A stretch of DNA of 64,000 nt from an uncultured Gemmatimonadales bacterium (GCA_937919655.1 CALFPJ010000038.1:17928-81927); one strand, 5' to 3'; positions 27,801 through 38,760 are shown, counted from the first letter of the stretch. Numbers and translations: made by a program. Notes: generated by a model not told the origin, from the letters alone.

Positions 27801-29882
27801 ATGATCCACATGCAAAACCCCTTGCTGTCGGGCAGATTCCGGATCCCCTTCAATGAGATCCGCGCGGAACACGTGCAGCCAGGTGTGGCACAGGCCTTGG
27901 CAGAGGCCCAAGAATCGGTCGACTCCATTTCTGCAGACGAGAGTCCCCCCAACTGGGAGAACACGATCTCGCGTCTGGAGGACGTGGGTAACGTCTTTAC
28001 CGAGCGGATCTCTCCGGCGAGCCACCTCGTGTCCGTGGCCGAGACACCTGAACTCCGAGAGGCGTTTAATGCGGTCCTCCCAGAGATCTCAGCGTTCTGG
28101 TCGCGGCTTCCGTTGAACGAGGCCCTGTGGAACCGTGTAAAGGCATACGCGGAGTCGGAAGAGGCGACTGGCCTCACGGGCCTGAAGCGACGGCACCTCG
28201 ATAAGACGCTTCAGGAATTCCGACGCGCAGGTGCAGACCTCGAGGTTAGCGCCAAGGAGGAACTGGAAGCGCTGAAGGTCGAGCTCGCCCAGCTCGAGCA
28301 AAAGTTCAGCGAGAACGTGCTCGACGCGACTGCGAGCTACGAATTCCACGTGGCGGACGAGAACCGCCTCGCCGGCGTACCGGAAGCCGCCCGACGTCGA
28401 GCTAAGCAAAAAGCCGCACAGGAAGGTCTCGACGGCTGCCTGTTGACGCTGGACTACCCATCTGTCGAGCCGATCCTCAAATACTGTGAAGACCGAGCGC
28501 TCCGAAAAAAAATCCACGCCGCCTTCGCGACGAGATGTCGGGACGGTGAGTTCGACAACCGGCCACTGCTCGCGCGCATCCTTCGGGTACGGGACCGGGT
28601 CGCCAAGGTATTGGGCTACGCCTGTTTTCCCGACTACGTCTTGGAAGAGCGGATGGCGGGGACGGCGGCCCGCGCCATCGAATTTGAACGCGATCTCGTC
28701 AGGCGCACGACTCCGTACTGGGAACACGACGTAGCGCAGCTCCGGTCCTTCGCCCAAGAACTCGGCCTGGATGACTTGGAGCCGTGGGACGCTGCATTCG
28801 CGATGGAGCGTCTGCGCAAACAACGCTACGAAATCGACGATGAGGCGCTCCGCCCATACTTCCCGCTGTCGCAGGTGCTCGAGGGCATGTTCGAGATCGT
28901 CCGCCGCACCTTCGGCGTTCGCGTTCAAGAGCGTGTGATCCCTGAGGTGTGGCACCCGGACGTTCGATACTTCGAGATCTACGACGACGAAGATGTCATG
29001 TTGGGCGCATTTTACACGGACTGGTTTCCGCGAAAGGAAAAACGCCAGGGCGCATGGATGAACAACTTCGTGACGGGTGGTCCGAGGGCGGACGGATTCG
29101 CGCCGCACCTCGGCGTCATGTGCGGAAACTTTGCGCCACCTGACGACGACTGCCCTGCGCTGCTGACGCACCGCGAAGTCGAGACCACGTTCCACGAATT
29201 CGGGCATCTCCTGCACCACTGCATCTCGAGGGTGGAGATCCCATCACGCGCGGGAATTCATGTGGCCTGGGACTGGGTGGAGCTGCCCAGCCAGCTCATG
29301 GAGAACTGGTGCTGGGAACGCGAAGCCCTCGACTTGTTCGCCCGGCACCACGAGTCTGGCGCACAGCTTCCAGACGAATTATTCCAACGCATGGTCGCCG
29401 CCCGACGCTTCATGGGTGGCTGGGCTCAGATGCGCCAAATCTCCTTCGGCACCGTGGACCTCGCGCTTCATGGGGAACTCGCGCCCACACTACCCGCGAC
29501 AAGCGACATCGCCCACCCCGATACCGGGGACGTCGCGGTGGGTGATCAAGTCATGGCGTTCGCGGAGGACCGCTTCAGAGCCTTCGCCGCCGCGCCACGC
29601 TTCGCAGATCTCCACGGACTGACCGCTTTCACCCATATCTTCGCCGGCGGCTACGCCTCCGGGTACTACAGTTACCTCTGGTCCGAAGTACTGGATGCAG
29701 ACGTCTTTACGCGCTTCCAGGCCGAGGGCATTTTCAACGCCGATACCGGCCGCAGCTACGTCGATTCGATCTTGAGTCGCGGCGACTCCGAGGACCCGGA
29801 AGTACTATTCCGGGAATTCATGGGGCGCGGCCCAGATCCGGAAGCGCTGCTGTCACGGAACCTCGGCCCCGCACCTGAATAG
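27801..29882 (+). CDS. M3-family oligopeptidase (oligopeptidase A-like)
   Basis: A 693-residue soluble protein without a signal peptide. The zinc motif HEFGH lies at 465-469 in [12 protein letters not shown], with the third ligand Glu expected in the downstream helix ([14 protein letters not shown]). The C-terminus has the conserved [14 protein letters not shown] segment of the M3A group. The N-terminal helical domain is complete, so the length is normal. In the cytoplasm the enzyme degrades short peptides, including those released from signal peptides or imported. It is followed after 8 bp by a lipoprotein gene. An alternative start is the ATG at 27810. Confidence 0.93.
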   Translation: MIHMQNPLLSGRFRIPFNEIRAEHVQPGVAQALAEAQESVDSISADESPPNWENTISRLEDVGNVFTERISPASHLVSVAETPELREAFNAVLPEISAFWSRLPLNEALWNRVKAYAESEEATGLTGLKRRHLDKTLQEFRRAGADLEVSAKEELEALKVELAQLEQKFSENVLDATASYEFHVADENRLAGVPEAARRRAKQKAAQEGLDGCLLTLDYPSVEPILKYCEDRALRKKIHAAFATRCRDGEFDNRPLLARILRVRDRVAKVLGYACFPDYVLEERMAGTAARAIEFERDLVRRTTPYWEHDVAQLRSFAQELGLDDLEPWDAAFAMERLRKQRYEIDDEALRPYFPLSQVLEGMFEIVRRTFGVRVQERVIPEVWHPDVRYFEIYDDEDVMLGAFYTDWFPRKEKRQGAWMNNFVTGGPRADGFAPHLGVMCGNFAPPDDDCPALLTHREVETTFHEFGHLLHHCISRVEIPSRAGIHVAWDWVELPSQLMENWCWEREALDLFARHHESGAQLPDELFQRMVAARRFMGGWAQMRQISFGTVDLALHGELAPTLPATSDIAHPDTGDVAVGDQVMAFAEDRFRAFAAAPRFADLHGLTAFTHIFAGGYASGYYSYLWSEVLDADVFTRFQAEGIFNADTGRSYVDSILSRGDSEDPEVLFREFMGRGPDPEALLSRNLGPAPE

Positions 29883-29890
29883 AAACGAGC

Positions 29891-30904
29891 ATGACTAAAA
29901 CGACCTTATTCGCAGCCCTCGGGACCGTCACCCTCAGCCTCGCCGCGTGTGACTCACCCGGCATCGCCTTTGGGGACGCGAACAGCATCGTGGCGGCAAT
30001 GAGCCCCGATCTGTGGGAGACCGTCTCGGACGACGTATTCACGGCACTCGAACCGACCATTCGCACGGTGCGAGACGAGAAGACGTTCACCGTCACGTTC
30101 CAGGACCCCGAAGGCGAGTACTGGTCGGAGCTGCGTCGTTTCCGACAGATCCTCTTGGTGGGAACAGAAACGGAGCTTCGGGTCGTCGAGGCGTTGGAAA
30201 AGGCGTCTGACCCGATCAATGGGCCGGGTATCTACCAGATCAAAAACGTATGGTCCATAGGGCAGACCGTGACGCTCGTGCTGCTCGCGCCTGGTGCAGG
30301 TGCAGAGGGGCTTATGAGCCACCTGCCCGCCATCAACGAGCTTCTGGACGGCCAGTATCGCAAGTTTGTTATTAATCGTATGTACATCCCCGGCGGCGGG
30401 GTCGACTCTGCCCTGGCTGACACGCTGTACACGGAGGCTGGCTTCCAACTTCTGCTGCCCAAGGTTTACGACTGGGAGCATCATGACTCAGTATACATCT
30501 TCCGCAACGACAACCCGGATCCTTCCGAGCTGATCCGCCAAATCGCGGTCACTTGGAAGACGCCTATTCCCGCCGACATGCAGCCAGCGGGAATCCTGGC
30601 TTGGCGTGACAGCTTGGCCGCGGCGAACTACTCCGAGCCGCAAGTCACCGTCACTGAGAACTCGAACGCCCACCCCTTCGACTTCCGCGGCTGGTTCGCC
30701 TACGAAATCCAGGCCGAGTGGAAGAACCCACCAGATCGGGGTTGGCCAGCCGGTGGCCCGCTCATCGCGCGCGCAATCGTCTGCGAGAACCAGAATCGCA
30801 TGTATCTCCTTGACTCGTGGCTTTACGCCCCGGGGAAGGAGAAATACGAGTACATGATTCAGCTCGAGACGATTCTGAACTCGTTCAAGTGCGGTAGCGC
30901 ATAA
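29891..30904 (+). CDS. Lipoprotein, DUF4837-like
   Basis: A 337-residue protein with a lipoprotein signal (TLFAALGTVTLSLAAC, Cys20). The mature part starts PGIAFGDANSIVAAMSPDLW and later has FDFRGWFAYE and AIVCENQNRMYLLDSWLYAP, similar in layout to DUF4837 lipoproteins of Bacteroidota, which have two related halves. The family assignment is from memory of that pattern and is only moderately secure. It is cotranscribed with the M3 peptidase (8-bp gap). Function unknown. Confidence 0.68.
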   Translation: MTKTTLFAALGTVTLSLAACDSPGIAFGDANSIVAAMSPDLWETVSDDVFTALEPTIRTVRDEKTFTVTFQDPEGEYWSELRRFRQILLVGTETELRVVEALEKASDPINGPGIYQIKNVWSIGQTVTLVLLAPGAGAEGLMSHLPAINELLDGQYRKFVINRMYIPGGGVDSALADTLYTEAGFQLLLPKVYDWEHHDSVYIFRNDNPDPSELIRQIAVTWKTPIPADMQPAGILAWRDSLAAANYSEPQVTVTENSNAHPFDFRGWFAYEIQAEWKNPPDRGWPAGGPLIARAIVCENQNRMYLLDSWLYAPGKEKYEYMIQLETILNSFKCGSA

Positions 30905-30971
30905 CGTCGGAACCTCCTGGCCCTATGGGGCGTTTGGCCCAGTCACTTCCAATGCCGGCCGGATTCGATTT

Positions 30972-31223
30972 ATGCGCTCTGTCACAACAATTGCGGTCCT
31001 CGCTCTAAGCGTCGCCTTCGCGTCACCCGCCTGTGCTCAGCCGAGGGCCAGCCAGCACGGCGGGCTGTCTCAATAGATCAACACGACGACCGTCACCATG
31101 GAGCATGACTGGCCCGTACCGCCTGGACGTGAACTGTTCGGCGAGTTGAGCGAGGCTTCGCTGTCACTGGGGCGAGACGATCGTCCCGCTGAGCATCGAC
31201 GTCGGTCATTAGAAGGTCGTTAA
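30972..31223 (+). pseudogene. DUF2911 remnant
   Basis: An ATG at 30972 opens a signal peptide (AVLALSVAFASPACAQP). After 34 codons a TAG at 31074-31076 interrupts, and the same frame goes on INTTTVTMEHDWPVPPGREL and FGEL, a degenerate form of the DUF2911 signature (T..T.DYSRP...GRELFG). The following text loses the family pattern, but another frame still reads GETIVPLSIDV. It fills most of the 410-bp gap between the DUF4837-like gene and the TonB receptor. Far more decayed than the copy at 21372. Confidence 0.6.
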
Positions 31224-31316
31224 AGAAGCACGTGGCCTAGGAATTCGCGACGAGAGGACCCATCCTTCTCGCTGATTCCCCGTACTCGATTCACGGGCAA
31301 CCCCGGTCGGATTCGC

Positions 31317-34300
31317 ATGACCAGAACGCGCTCTTTTCGGTCACTCCCTGGGCTTTTTTGCCTCCTGGCCACCCTCGGCTTTCCGGCGATGTCCGCCGCG
31401 CAAAGCGCGAACACGTCGGCCATTCGTGGCACCATTCGCATGCCGGACGGTGCCGCAGTAGCCGGAGCGGCCGTCTCTCTCCTCCATAGCACCACCGGGT
31501 CCCGCTACGAGCGCCTAACAGACAATGACGGTCGCTTCGCGCTGCGCCTGCTGCCACCGGGTGGGCCCTACACGCTGACCGTGTCAGGCTTGGGCTTCGG
31601 CACCGTGGTCGAGGAGGATATCGCGCTGCGGCTCGGGGAGACCCTAGAGTTGGAGATCGCGGTGGTGCAGGTGGCGATCGCGCTCGAGGGGCTGCGTGTC
31701 GAACTCGACCGTGACCCTGTGTTCCGGATACCGCAGGTGGGCCCTGCGACGTTCGTCGACCGTACGACCCTTACCGCCCTGCCGATCCTTTCTCGGGACC
31801 TCACAGAGCTGTCGATCCTCTCGCCACTCGTGAAGACCTCCGACGACGGCTTTAGCGTCGCCGGGCAAAACGACCGCTACAACGCGGTACTCATTGATGG
31901 ATCGCTGACCAAAGACGTATTCGGGCTCACCCCCGGTGGCACGCCAGGCGGCCGCGCCGGCGCCCGCCTCATACCGATCGAAGCCGTGGCTCAGTATGAG
32001 GTGCTCATCGCCCCCTACGACACACGTCTGTCAGGCTTCACGGGTGGCGTGATGAACGCCGTAACACGCACGGGAACCAATACATGGGAAGGCTCAGCGT
32101 TCACATACTCGCGCACAGCAGCGCTTACAGGTGACCTCACGCTCCCGGGCTTCACGGTGGAGCCGTCCGGCGTCTCTCGAGACCTCTACGGCTTCAGCCT
32201 TGGCGGGCCGATCATCCAGGATCGTCTGCACATATTCATCGCCGGAGAACTTGAGGAACGCGGTCAGCCACCGAACGGATTCAACATCGGACGAGACAAC
32301 TCGATCTTGACCCGTGTGTCACAGGAGACCATTGACGCGCTCGGGTCGATCTTCTCGTCTTCGTACGGCCTCGACGTCGGCGCGGCCGACGCGTACATCC
32401 TCGAACGGCGCGTCGGGAACCTCTTCGCCCGGGCCGACTGGCAGCTCAGCCCGCAACACCGCCTCAGCCTACGGCACCTGTTCGCCGGGGCCGACGACGA
32501 CGGCGCACCGAACAGGAGTTCGTTCGAGTCCTACGAATTGGCCTCGAATACCGTGGATCTGTCGTCCCGGAGTAACGCGACCACGCTCGAGTTCGTGTCG
32601 ACGCTCGGCACATGGTCTAACGAGGCGCGCCTGACGGTCCAGAGGGTGACCGACGAGACCACACCTCTCTCGAACGGCCCCCAGGTTCAGGTAACCACTC
32701 ACTCTTCATTCGAGGGGCTCGGGCTCACCCGCCCAGTGCGCGTGGGCGGACGTTATTTCAGTCAGGCCGATGACCTCCGGCAGACCACACTGCAGATGAC
32801 CGACAACCTGTCGGCCGAATGGGGCGCCCACACCGTTACGGTCGGCGTCTCGGCGGCGAGTTACGGGATCAACCAACTCTACCTGCCGGGCTCGCAAGGC
32901 TCCTACAGGTTCGGATCACTGACCGACCTGCAGGCCAACACACCGCTCTACTATGAGCGGATGCTCGTGGACAGCGGCGTGCCGGACCGGGTCGCATTTG
33001 ATGTTTGGGAGTTCGCAGCTCATGTGCAAGACGAGCTGCGCGCCACGGACCAGCTGACCCTGACCTACGGGTTACGGCTCGACATGCCGGTGATGCCCAC
33101 GCGCCCGGACGAGAACCTCCAGGTGCAGCGGCTGTTCGGAAAAAGTACGAGCACCGTACCGACGCAACAGCTCCTGTTCAGCCCCCGCATTGGCTTTCGC
33201 TGGCAGTCGAACGGAGAGCGGATCACTCAAATCAAGGGGGGCATGGGCCTGTTCCTGGGACGGCCGCCCTTCGTGTGGCTCGCGAACGCCTACGCAAACA
33301 CCGGGCTGCGGACCGGCACGTTGGTCTGCGACGGCGGCCCGAACGTTCCCGACAACGGCAACGACAACCGGAGTCCTTCATACACCCCGAACGCGCCCCC
33401 CTCGGCCTGCGTCAACGGAACCGCGGGGTCGCTGCGGCGTTCGGTGACGCTATTTGACGAGAACTTCCGATTCCCGCAGGACATCAAGGTGTCCTTCGGG
33501 GTGGACCGTCAGATCACAGACGGTCTCAGCGCCTCGGTGGGCTTCCTGTTCTCGCGCGCCCTGAACCAAGTCTTCGTCGAAGACATCAACATCGGGCCCG
33601 CCGTGGAGAACCCCCAGCACCCCGCCTACACCCTGGGATACGGGGGTCGCCCGAATTTTGGGACGCCGAGCGTTTTCGGGTACGAGCCCAAGCGGATCAA
33701 CCCTGAATACGCACAGGTACTGCACGCCACGAACCGCTCAGACGACTACGCCTACGCATTCTCAGCAGAGCTGCGCGGGCAGATCACTGATCGGATCCGC
33801 TTCCAGAGCGGCTACGCCTACGCACGTTCGTACGACCGAGCCAGCCTCACATACAACGACATGTTGTCGAACTTCGGAGCCAACGGCGTCCAGGGGCACC
33901 CGAATCGCCCTGAGCTTGCACCGTCTCGGTTCGACCGGCCGCACAAGGCAGTCCTCGCGCTTATCGGGAATCTGGTCCCCGGGTTGGCGCACACCGAGTT
34001 CGCGCTCCTCTACACCGGTGAGTCGGGGTTGCCGTACTCGTATGTGTATGCGGGTGACCTCAACGGGGACGGATATCCCGGCTTCGGCCCTGCGTTCGAC
34101 CGTAACAACGACCTGCTCTACGTCCCGCTCGTGCTGGGTGAAGTGCCCATGGCTGGCTTCGCCTCGATGGCGCTCTTCGGAAGTGCGATCGCAAATGACC
34201 CATGTCTCGTCGCACACGCCGGCTCGACGATCCCGAGGAACGCCTGCCGGTCCCCTTGGCAGAACCGACTCGACCTGCGCGTCTCGCACACGGTGCCTAT

Positions 34301-34577
34301 CGGCCGCCTCGACGTCCGTGTGGAAGGGGACTTGGTCAACCTGCTCAACTTCATGAATTCGGATTGGGGGCTGAGGCGTGAAGCCCCGAGTACGATTCCG
34401 GTTCTCGAGGCCGTCGTGCGCGATCCCTTGTCCCGGATCCTCTACGCCGGGTGGGCCGGCGGGGTCAACGTGAACCGCGACAGTTCCGGGGCCGTCACGG
34501 CCCTCGACCCGTTCGTCACGTCATCGCCGGAGAGCCAATGGCAGGCGCAGCTCGGGGTGAAGGTCAGTTGGAGATAG
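31317..34577 (+). CDS. TonB-dependent receptor with carboxypeptidase-regulatory-like domain
   Basis: A 1086-residue outer-membrane receptor. A signal peptide (residues 1-28) precedes an Ig-like carboxypeptidase-D regulatory domain (about 33-120, with IRGTIRMPDGAAVAGAAVSL and LTDNDGRFALRLLPPG). A plug domain follows (LPILSRDLTELSILSP, AGQNDRYNAVLIDG, TGGVMNAVTRTGTN), then a 22-strand-type barrel ending in an aromatic-rich strand (QAQLGVKVSWR). Such SusC/oar-like proteins import oligomers or act in adhesion. No SusD partner is adjacent. A calcium-loop-like AGDLNGDGYPGFGP segment lies in a late barrel loop. Confidence 0.93.
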   Translation: MTRTRSFRSLPGLFCLLATLGFPAMSAAQSANTSAIRGTIRMPDGAAVAGAAVSLLHSTTGSRYERLTDNDGRFALRLLPPGGPYTLTVSGLGFGTVVEEDIALRLGETLELEIAVVQVAIALEGLRVELDRDPVFRIPQVGPATFVDRTTLTALPILSRDLTELSILSPLVKTSDDGFSVAGQNDRYNAVLIDGSLTKDVFGLTPGGTPGGRAGARLIPIEAVAQYEVLIAPYDTRLSGFTGGVMNAVTRTGTNTWEGSAFTYSRTAALTGDLTLPGFTVEPSGVSRDLYGFSLGGPIIQDRLHIFIAGELEERGQPPNGFNIGRDNSILTRVSQETIDALGSIFSSSYGLDVGAADAYILERRVGNLFARADWQLSPQHRLSLRHLFAGADDDGAPNRSSFESYELASNTVDLSSRSNATTLEFVSTLGTWSNEARLTVQRVTDETTPLSNGPQVQVTTHSSFEGLGLTRPVRVGGRYFSQADDLRQTTLQMTDNLSAEWGAHTVTVGVSAASYGINQLYLPGSQGSYRFGSLTDLQANTPLYYERMLVDSGVPDRVAFDVWEFAAHVQDELRATDQLTLTYGLRLDMPVMPTRPDENLQVQRLFGKSTSTVPTQQLLFSPRIGFRWQSNGERITQIKGGMGLFLGRPPFVWLANAYANTGLRTGTLVCDGGPNVPDNGNDNRSPSYTPNAPPSACVNGTAGSLRRSVTLFDENFRFPQDIKVSFGVDRQITDGLSASVGFLFSRALNQVFVEDINIGPAVENPQHPAYTLGYGGRPNFGTPSVFGYEPKRINPEYAQVLHATNRSDDYAYAFSAELRGQITDRIRFQSGYAYARSYDRASLTYNDMLSNFGANGVQGHPNRPELAPSRFDRPHKAVLALIGNLVPGLAHTEFALLYTGESGLPYSYVYAGDLNGDGYPGFGPAFDRNNDLLYVPLVLGEVPMAGFASMALFGSAIANDPCLVAHAGSTIPRNACRSPWQNRLDLRVSHTVPIGRLDVRVEGDLVNLLNFMNSDWGLRREAPSTIPVLEAVVRDPLSRILYAGWAGGVNVNRDSSGAVTALDPFVTSSPESQWQAQLGVKVSWR

Positions 34578-34735
34578 CGACGCCGCTGGCGGCGCATATT
34601 GTCGTCTTCCCAACAACCCCAGGGGAAAATCCCCGGTATCCATAGCGCGAATAAGGACCCGATTGGCGCAGTCTCTATCGCCCGCTACAATCAGACCTCT
34701 TCGTGCCCTCGGACCCCGATCATCGCGCTGTCGCC

Positions 34736-37700
34736 GTGAGCTTCGTACACCTCCACACCCATTCGGAATTTTCGCTCCTCGACGGGGCGAATCGTATTGG
34801 TGACCTGGTCCAGAAGGCCCAAGAAAACGAGATGCCCGGGCTGGCCCTTACCGACCACGGGTGCATGTTCGGGGCGTGGAACTTCCACAAGGCCGCGAAA
34901 AAGGCCGGCATCAAGCCGATCATCGGCATGGAGGCCTACGTCGCGCCCGGGGACCGCCGCGACCGATCTCGCTCCGGCCAAGGCGAAAGGGCGTACTATC
35001 ACCTGGTCCTGCTGGCGCGCGACCGGGTGGGCTACCAAAACCTGATCAAGCTGTCCTCCATCGGCTACTCGGAGGGCTTCTACCACAAACCGCGCGTCGA
35101 CCGCGAGGTGCTCGCCAAGTACAACGAAGGCATCATCGTGTCTTCGGCCTGTATGGCGGGTGAGGTCTCGCGGCACCTCCTCGCCGACGACTACGCGAGT
35201 GCCCGCCAGGCCGCGGAGTGGTACGCAAACCTCTTCGACGGACGCTACTACCTCGAGGTGCAGGCACACGACAGCGAGGGACAGGCAGAACTCAACGCGG
35301 GCATCTTCAAGCTGGCCGACGACCTCGGCCTTCCGGTTGTTGCGACGAACGATTCCCACTTCCTCAGACCGGAAGACCACGAGGCGCACGACATCCTCCT
35401 GTGCATCGGACTGGGCAAGGATCGTGACGACCCGAACCGGATGCACTACGACAAGGGGCTCTACTTCAAGAGCGCCGAGGAGATGGCTGAGCGTTTCCCG
35501 GACCGCCCTGACGTCCTAGAGAACACGCTCAAGATCACGGACGAGGTGGATCTCAACTTCGAGAAGAAATACCACCTGCCCGAGTTTCCGCTCCCGGAGA
35601 CACACACAGACGCGAACGACTACCTCGAGTATTTGGCCCTGGCGGGCGCAAAGGAACGCTACGGCGACCCAATTCCTGAGGAGATGCAGGAGCGCTTCGA
35701 CTATGAAATGGGCGTCATCAAGGGCACAGGATACGCCGGCTACTTCCTGATCACGCAGGACTTCATCCGCTGGGCCCGAGACCACGACATCCCCGTAGGA
35801 CCGGGCCGTGGCTCCGCGGCTGGCTCGCTGGTCGCATACGCGCTCGGAATCACGAATCTGGATCCGATTCGCTTCGAGCTGCTCTTCGAGCGTTTCTTGA
35901 ATCCCGAACGAATTTCGATGCCGGATATCGACATCGACTTTTGTTACGAGCGCCGCGGCGAGGTCATCGAGTATACGCGCCAGAAGTACGGCAAGGACGC
36001 GGTCGGACAGATCATCACGTTCGGAACGATGAAAAGCCGGGCCGTGATTCGAGACGTCGGCCGGGCGCTTGGCTTTGAAGCGTCTGAGACAGACCGCATC
36101 GCCAAGTTGATTCCCAACCAGCCCGGGCAGGCGTTCACTGTTCAGGAAGCCGTCGATGGTCTGAAAGAAGTCAAAGAGTTCTACAAGCTCGACGATCGCC
36201 ACAAGCAGCTCTTTGACTACTCGATCACCCTTGAGGGCCTTTCCCGCCACGCATCGGTGCACGCGGCCGGCGTCGTCATCGCCCCGGGTCCCATCGACGA
36301 CTACGTGCCAATCAGCATCCAGACCGGCAAGAACGGTGCAAACAACGACGACGCGATGGTCGTCACCCAGTACGACATGAACTGCCTGGATGAAGCAGGC
36401 ATGCTCAAGATGGACTTCTTGGGCCTGAAAACGCTCACCGTCATCCACGATGCTGTGGTCATGTTGCGCGACACGTTCGGAGCCCTGAAGCATCCGGACA
36501 CCGGCGAAGAATACGCGACCATCGATGACCTGCCGCTGGACGATCCGGCGGTGTACAAGATGTTGTCGCGTGGCGGGACCGCAGGCGTGTTCCAGTTCGA
36601 GTCGAACCTCGCGAACGACAAGCTGCGGGCCATGCGCTGCGACCGCTTCGAGGACCTTGTCGCGACCAACGCGCTCATCCGACCCGGGCCGCTCGATTCC
36701 GGCATGACGGACGTCTTCATTGAGCGGAAACTTGGTAGACAGGCCGTCTCGTATCCGCACCCCAGCCTGCAGAAGATCCTGGAGCCGACCTACGGCGTGA
36801 TCGTCTATCAGGAACAGGTGATGAGGATCGCGTCGGAGCTGGCCGGCTTCACGCTGGGCGAAGCAGACGTGCTTCGAAAAGCGGTCGGTAAAAAAGACGT
36901 CGAATTGATCAAGAAGGAGCTCACGCGATTTGTCGAGAAGTCGGTCGCGCTCGGGGCCGACAAGCGAATCGCCGACGATCTCGCCGACCAAATTGAGACC
37001 TTCGGTCGTTACGGCTTCAATCGATCGCACTCGGCGGCGTATTCGCTCATCTCCTACCACACCGCCTGGCTGAAGGTGCACTACCCGGCCCAGTTCATGG
37101 CCGCGCTCCTGTCGTCGGTGATCGACAATACCGACAGCGTGGTGAAGTACATCGGAGCGTGCCGGGATCTGCCGCGTCACGTCCCCAAGCTCGATGACTC
37201 CATTGAGGTTCTGCCGCCTGACGTAAACGAGTCGGGCTGGAAGTTCACCGTGACGAAGGCAGGGAAGATCCGCTTCGGCATGGGTGCAGTGCGCGGGGTC
37301 GGCCAGATCGCCGCCAAGTCCGTGCTCGAGGCAAGGAAAGCATCAGGCCGCTTCACCTCGTTGTTCGACTTCCTGGAGCGAATTGACATCCGGGCGCTGA
37401 ACAAGCGCGCCTGCGAGGCTTTGATCGCCGCTGGTGCGCTAGATGCGTTTGGGCATCGCTCGGGCCTCCTTGCGGGCTTGGACGCCGCCTACGGGGAAGT
37501 CCAGGCCCGCCTGACAGAGGTGGAGGCCGGCCAGGGGTCGCTCTTCGGAGATGCCTCGGCGCTTCCCCGCAAGCCGCCTCCGCTGCCGAACGTGCCCGAG
37601 TGGTCGGAGCAGGATCGCCTCAAGCGCGAAAAGCTGGCCCTCGGGTTCTTCATTTCAGGACACCCCCTCGACCGCTACCGCGAGGTTGTGCGCGCCTTCG

Positions 37701-38302
37701 GGCCGATCTCCTCGGACACTCTGGGTGATCGGGGCGGCGAGACGATCGAATTGCCGTGCGTCGTAACTTCGGTCGCTCGTCAGATCTCTCGTCGCGACAA
37801 CTCGGAGTGGGGCAAGATCACGGTTGAGGACTTCAACGGCACCGCCACGGTCTTAGCATTCCGCGACACTTGGCAGACTTATAAGGAGATCCTGGTCCAG
37901 GACGCGGTCGTGCTTCTGGCCGGTAAGGTGAGCGGCCGCGAGCGTGACGAGGAAGATCCTCCGGTGTTCCTCGACCATGCTCGGCCTCTCGACGAAGTCG
38001 CCGATGGAGGCGAACTCGCTGTGCAGATCGAGCTCGAGTTGGGCTCCGACGTTGTTGAGGAGGCCTTCGCTCGCGCTAAGCTGGTGCTCGCTGACCATCC
38101 CGGCCTTTCCCCGATCTGGCTTCAGGTCGGATCGGACAACGGGGAGCCCGCACCGAGGTTGCGGTCGAAGAGCCTGAAGACAGGGACAGACGCAGCCACC
38201 ATCGACGCGCTGCAAAAATTGTTCGGCCGCGGGAACGTGCGGTTGGTGCGTACTGTTTTCCCGCCGCCTCCTCCGCCGCCGCCGTTCTGGGCTCAGAAGT
38301 AG
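34736..38302 (+). CDS. dnaE: DNA polymerase III alpha subunit
   Basis: The GTG at 34736 is chosen because it gives the family start (MSFVHLHTHSEFSLLDGANR). A GTG at 34703 would add 11 residues. The 1188-residue protein has the N-terminal PHP domain (HLHTH), the polymerase core with PDIDIDF and GPGRGSAAGSLVAYAL, the helix-hairpin-helix region, and an OB-fold (TVEDFNGTATVLAF, here ITVEDFNG). It is the replicative polymerase. The C-terminus ends in a run of eight prolines and FWAQK, an unusual tail that may be a short linear motif for a partner such as tau or the clamp. No DnaQ or other replication gene is adjacent. Confidence 0.97.
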   Translation: MSFVHLHTHSEFSLLDGANRIGDLVQKAQENEMPGLALTDHGCMFGAWNFHKAAKKAGIKPIIGMEAYVAPGDRRDRSRSGQGERAYYHLVLLARDRVGYQNLIKLSSIGYSEGFYHKPRVDREVLAKYNEGIIVSSACMAGEVSRHLLADDYASARQAAEWYANLFDGRYYLEVQAHDSEGQAELNAGIFKLADDLGLPVVATNDSHFLRPEDHEAHDILLCIGLGKDRDDPNRMHYDKGLYFKSAEEMAERFPDRPDVLENTLKITDEVDLNFEKKYHLPEFPLPETHTDANDYLEYLALAGAKERYGDPIPEEMQERFDYEMGVIKGTGYAGYFLITQDFIRWARDHDIPVGPGRGSAAGSLVAYALGITNLDPIRFELLFERFLNPERISMPDIDIDFCYERRGEVIEYTRQKYGKDAVGQIITFGTMKSRAVIRDVGRALGFEASETDRIAKLIPNQPGQAFTVQEAVDGLKEVKEFYKLDDRHKQLFDYSITLEGLSRHASVHAAGVVIAPGPIDDYVPISIQTGKNGANNDDAMVVTQYDMNCLDEAGMLKMDFLGLKTLTVIHDAVVMLRDTFGALKHPDTGEEYATIDDLPLDDPAVYKMLSRGGTAGVFQFESNLANDKLRAMRCDRFEDLVATNALIRPGPLDSGMTDVFIERKLGRQAVSYPHPSLQKILEPTYGVIVYQEQVMRIASELAGFTLGEADVLRKAVGKKDVELIKKELTRFVEKSVALGADKRIADDLADQIETFGRYGFNRSHSAAYSLISYHTAWLKVHYPAQFMAALLSSVIDNTDSVVKYIGACRDLPRHVPKLDDSIEVLPPDVNESGWKFTVTKAGKIRFGMGAVRGVGQIAAKSVLEARKASGRFTSLFDFLERIDIRALNKRACEALIAAGALDAFGHRSGLLAGLDAAYGEVQARLTEVEAGQGSLFGDASALPRKPPPLPNVPEWSEQDRLKREKLALGFFISGHPLDRYREVVRAFGPISSDTLGDRGGETIELPCVVTSVARQISRRDNSEWGKITVEDFNGTATVLAFRDTWQTYKEILVQDAVVLLAGKVSGRERDEEDPPVFLDHARPLDEVADGGELAVQIELELGSDVVEEAFARAKLVLADHPGLSPIWLQVGSDNGEPAPRLRSKSLKTGTDAATIDALQKLFGRGNVRLVRTVFPPPPPPPPFWAQK

Positions 38303-38316
38303 GCCACAGCGACCTC

Positions 38317-38760
38317 TTACCGAGGCGCACCGACCTGAACTCGGGCCTTCATTTGGGTGGCGCCACGCAGTGACTTCGTGATCAGGCAGAGTTTCTCCGT
38401 CTTTTCGAGCAGAAGGTGAGCGCGTTCCTCCATGCCTTCTTCCTCGACCGTTAGGTCGACGTCAAGATCGAAGTTCGTGAACCGGAGGCCCCCGTCCGCC
38501 TTCTCCAGCGTCGCATCCACGGCACATGTCAGCGAGGCCCACTCGAAGTGCGACGACCTCGCGATGGCTCGGAAAGTCGTGATGAAGCACGACCCCACAG
38601 CAGCGGCGAGCAATGTCTCCGGCGACCACCGGTCACCGGGTCCATCAAATTCGACGGGGGCCTCAACAACGAGGTCAGGCACCGAGGCGCTGCTGACCCG
38701 CACATCACCTACGCCAGGGCCTACCGCTTGGATGCTGTAGAGGTGGGGTAATTTCTGCAT
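38317..38760 (-). CDS. OsmC-family protein (peroxiredoxin-like)
   Basis: A 147-residue cytoplasmic protein with an OsmC fold: WSPETLLAAAVGSCFITTFR carries the first redox Cys and EKTEKLCLITKSL the second. Both catalytic cysteines are therefore present and the protein may reduce organic hydroperoxides. It starts 3 bp after the small gene at 38764 and is convergent with dnaE. The proximity of a thiol-type ArsR regulator is suggestive but the genes diverge. Confidence 0.92.
   Translation of the reverse strand: MQKLPHLYSIQAVGPGVGDVRVSSASVPDLVVEAPVEFDGPGDRWSPETLLAAAVGSCFITTFRAIARSSHFEWASLTCAVDATLEKADGGLRFTNFDLDVDLTVEEEGMEERAHLLLEKTEKLCLITKSLRGATQMKARVQVGAPR

Noticed and set aside
27740..28177. 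Upstream extension of the minus-strand frame ending at 27353
   Set aside because: It overlaps the start of the well-supported M3 peptidase gene.
35516..37180. A 554-codon open frame antisense to dnaE
   Set aside because: It mirrors a perfectly conserved polymerase gene. Long antisense frames are normal in GC-rich DNA and its product has no motif.
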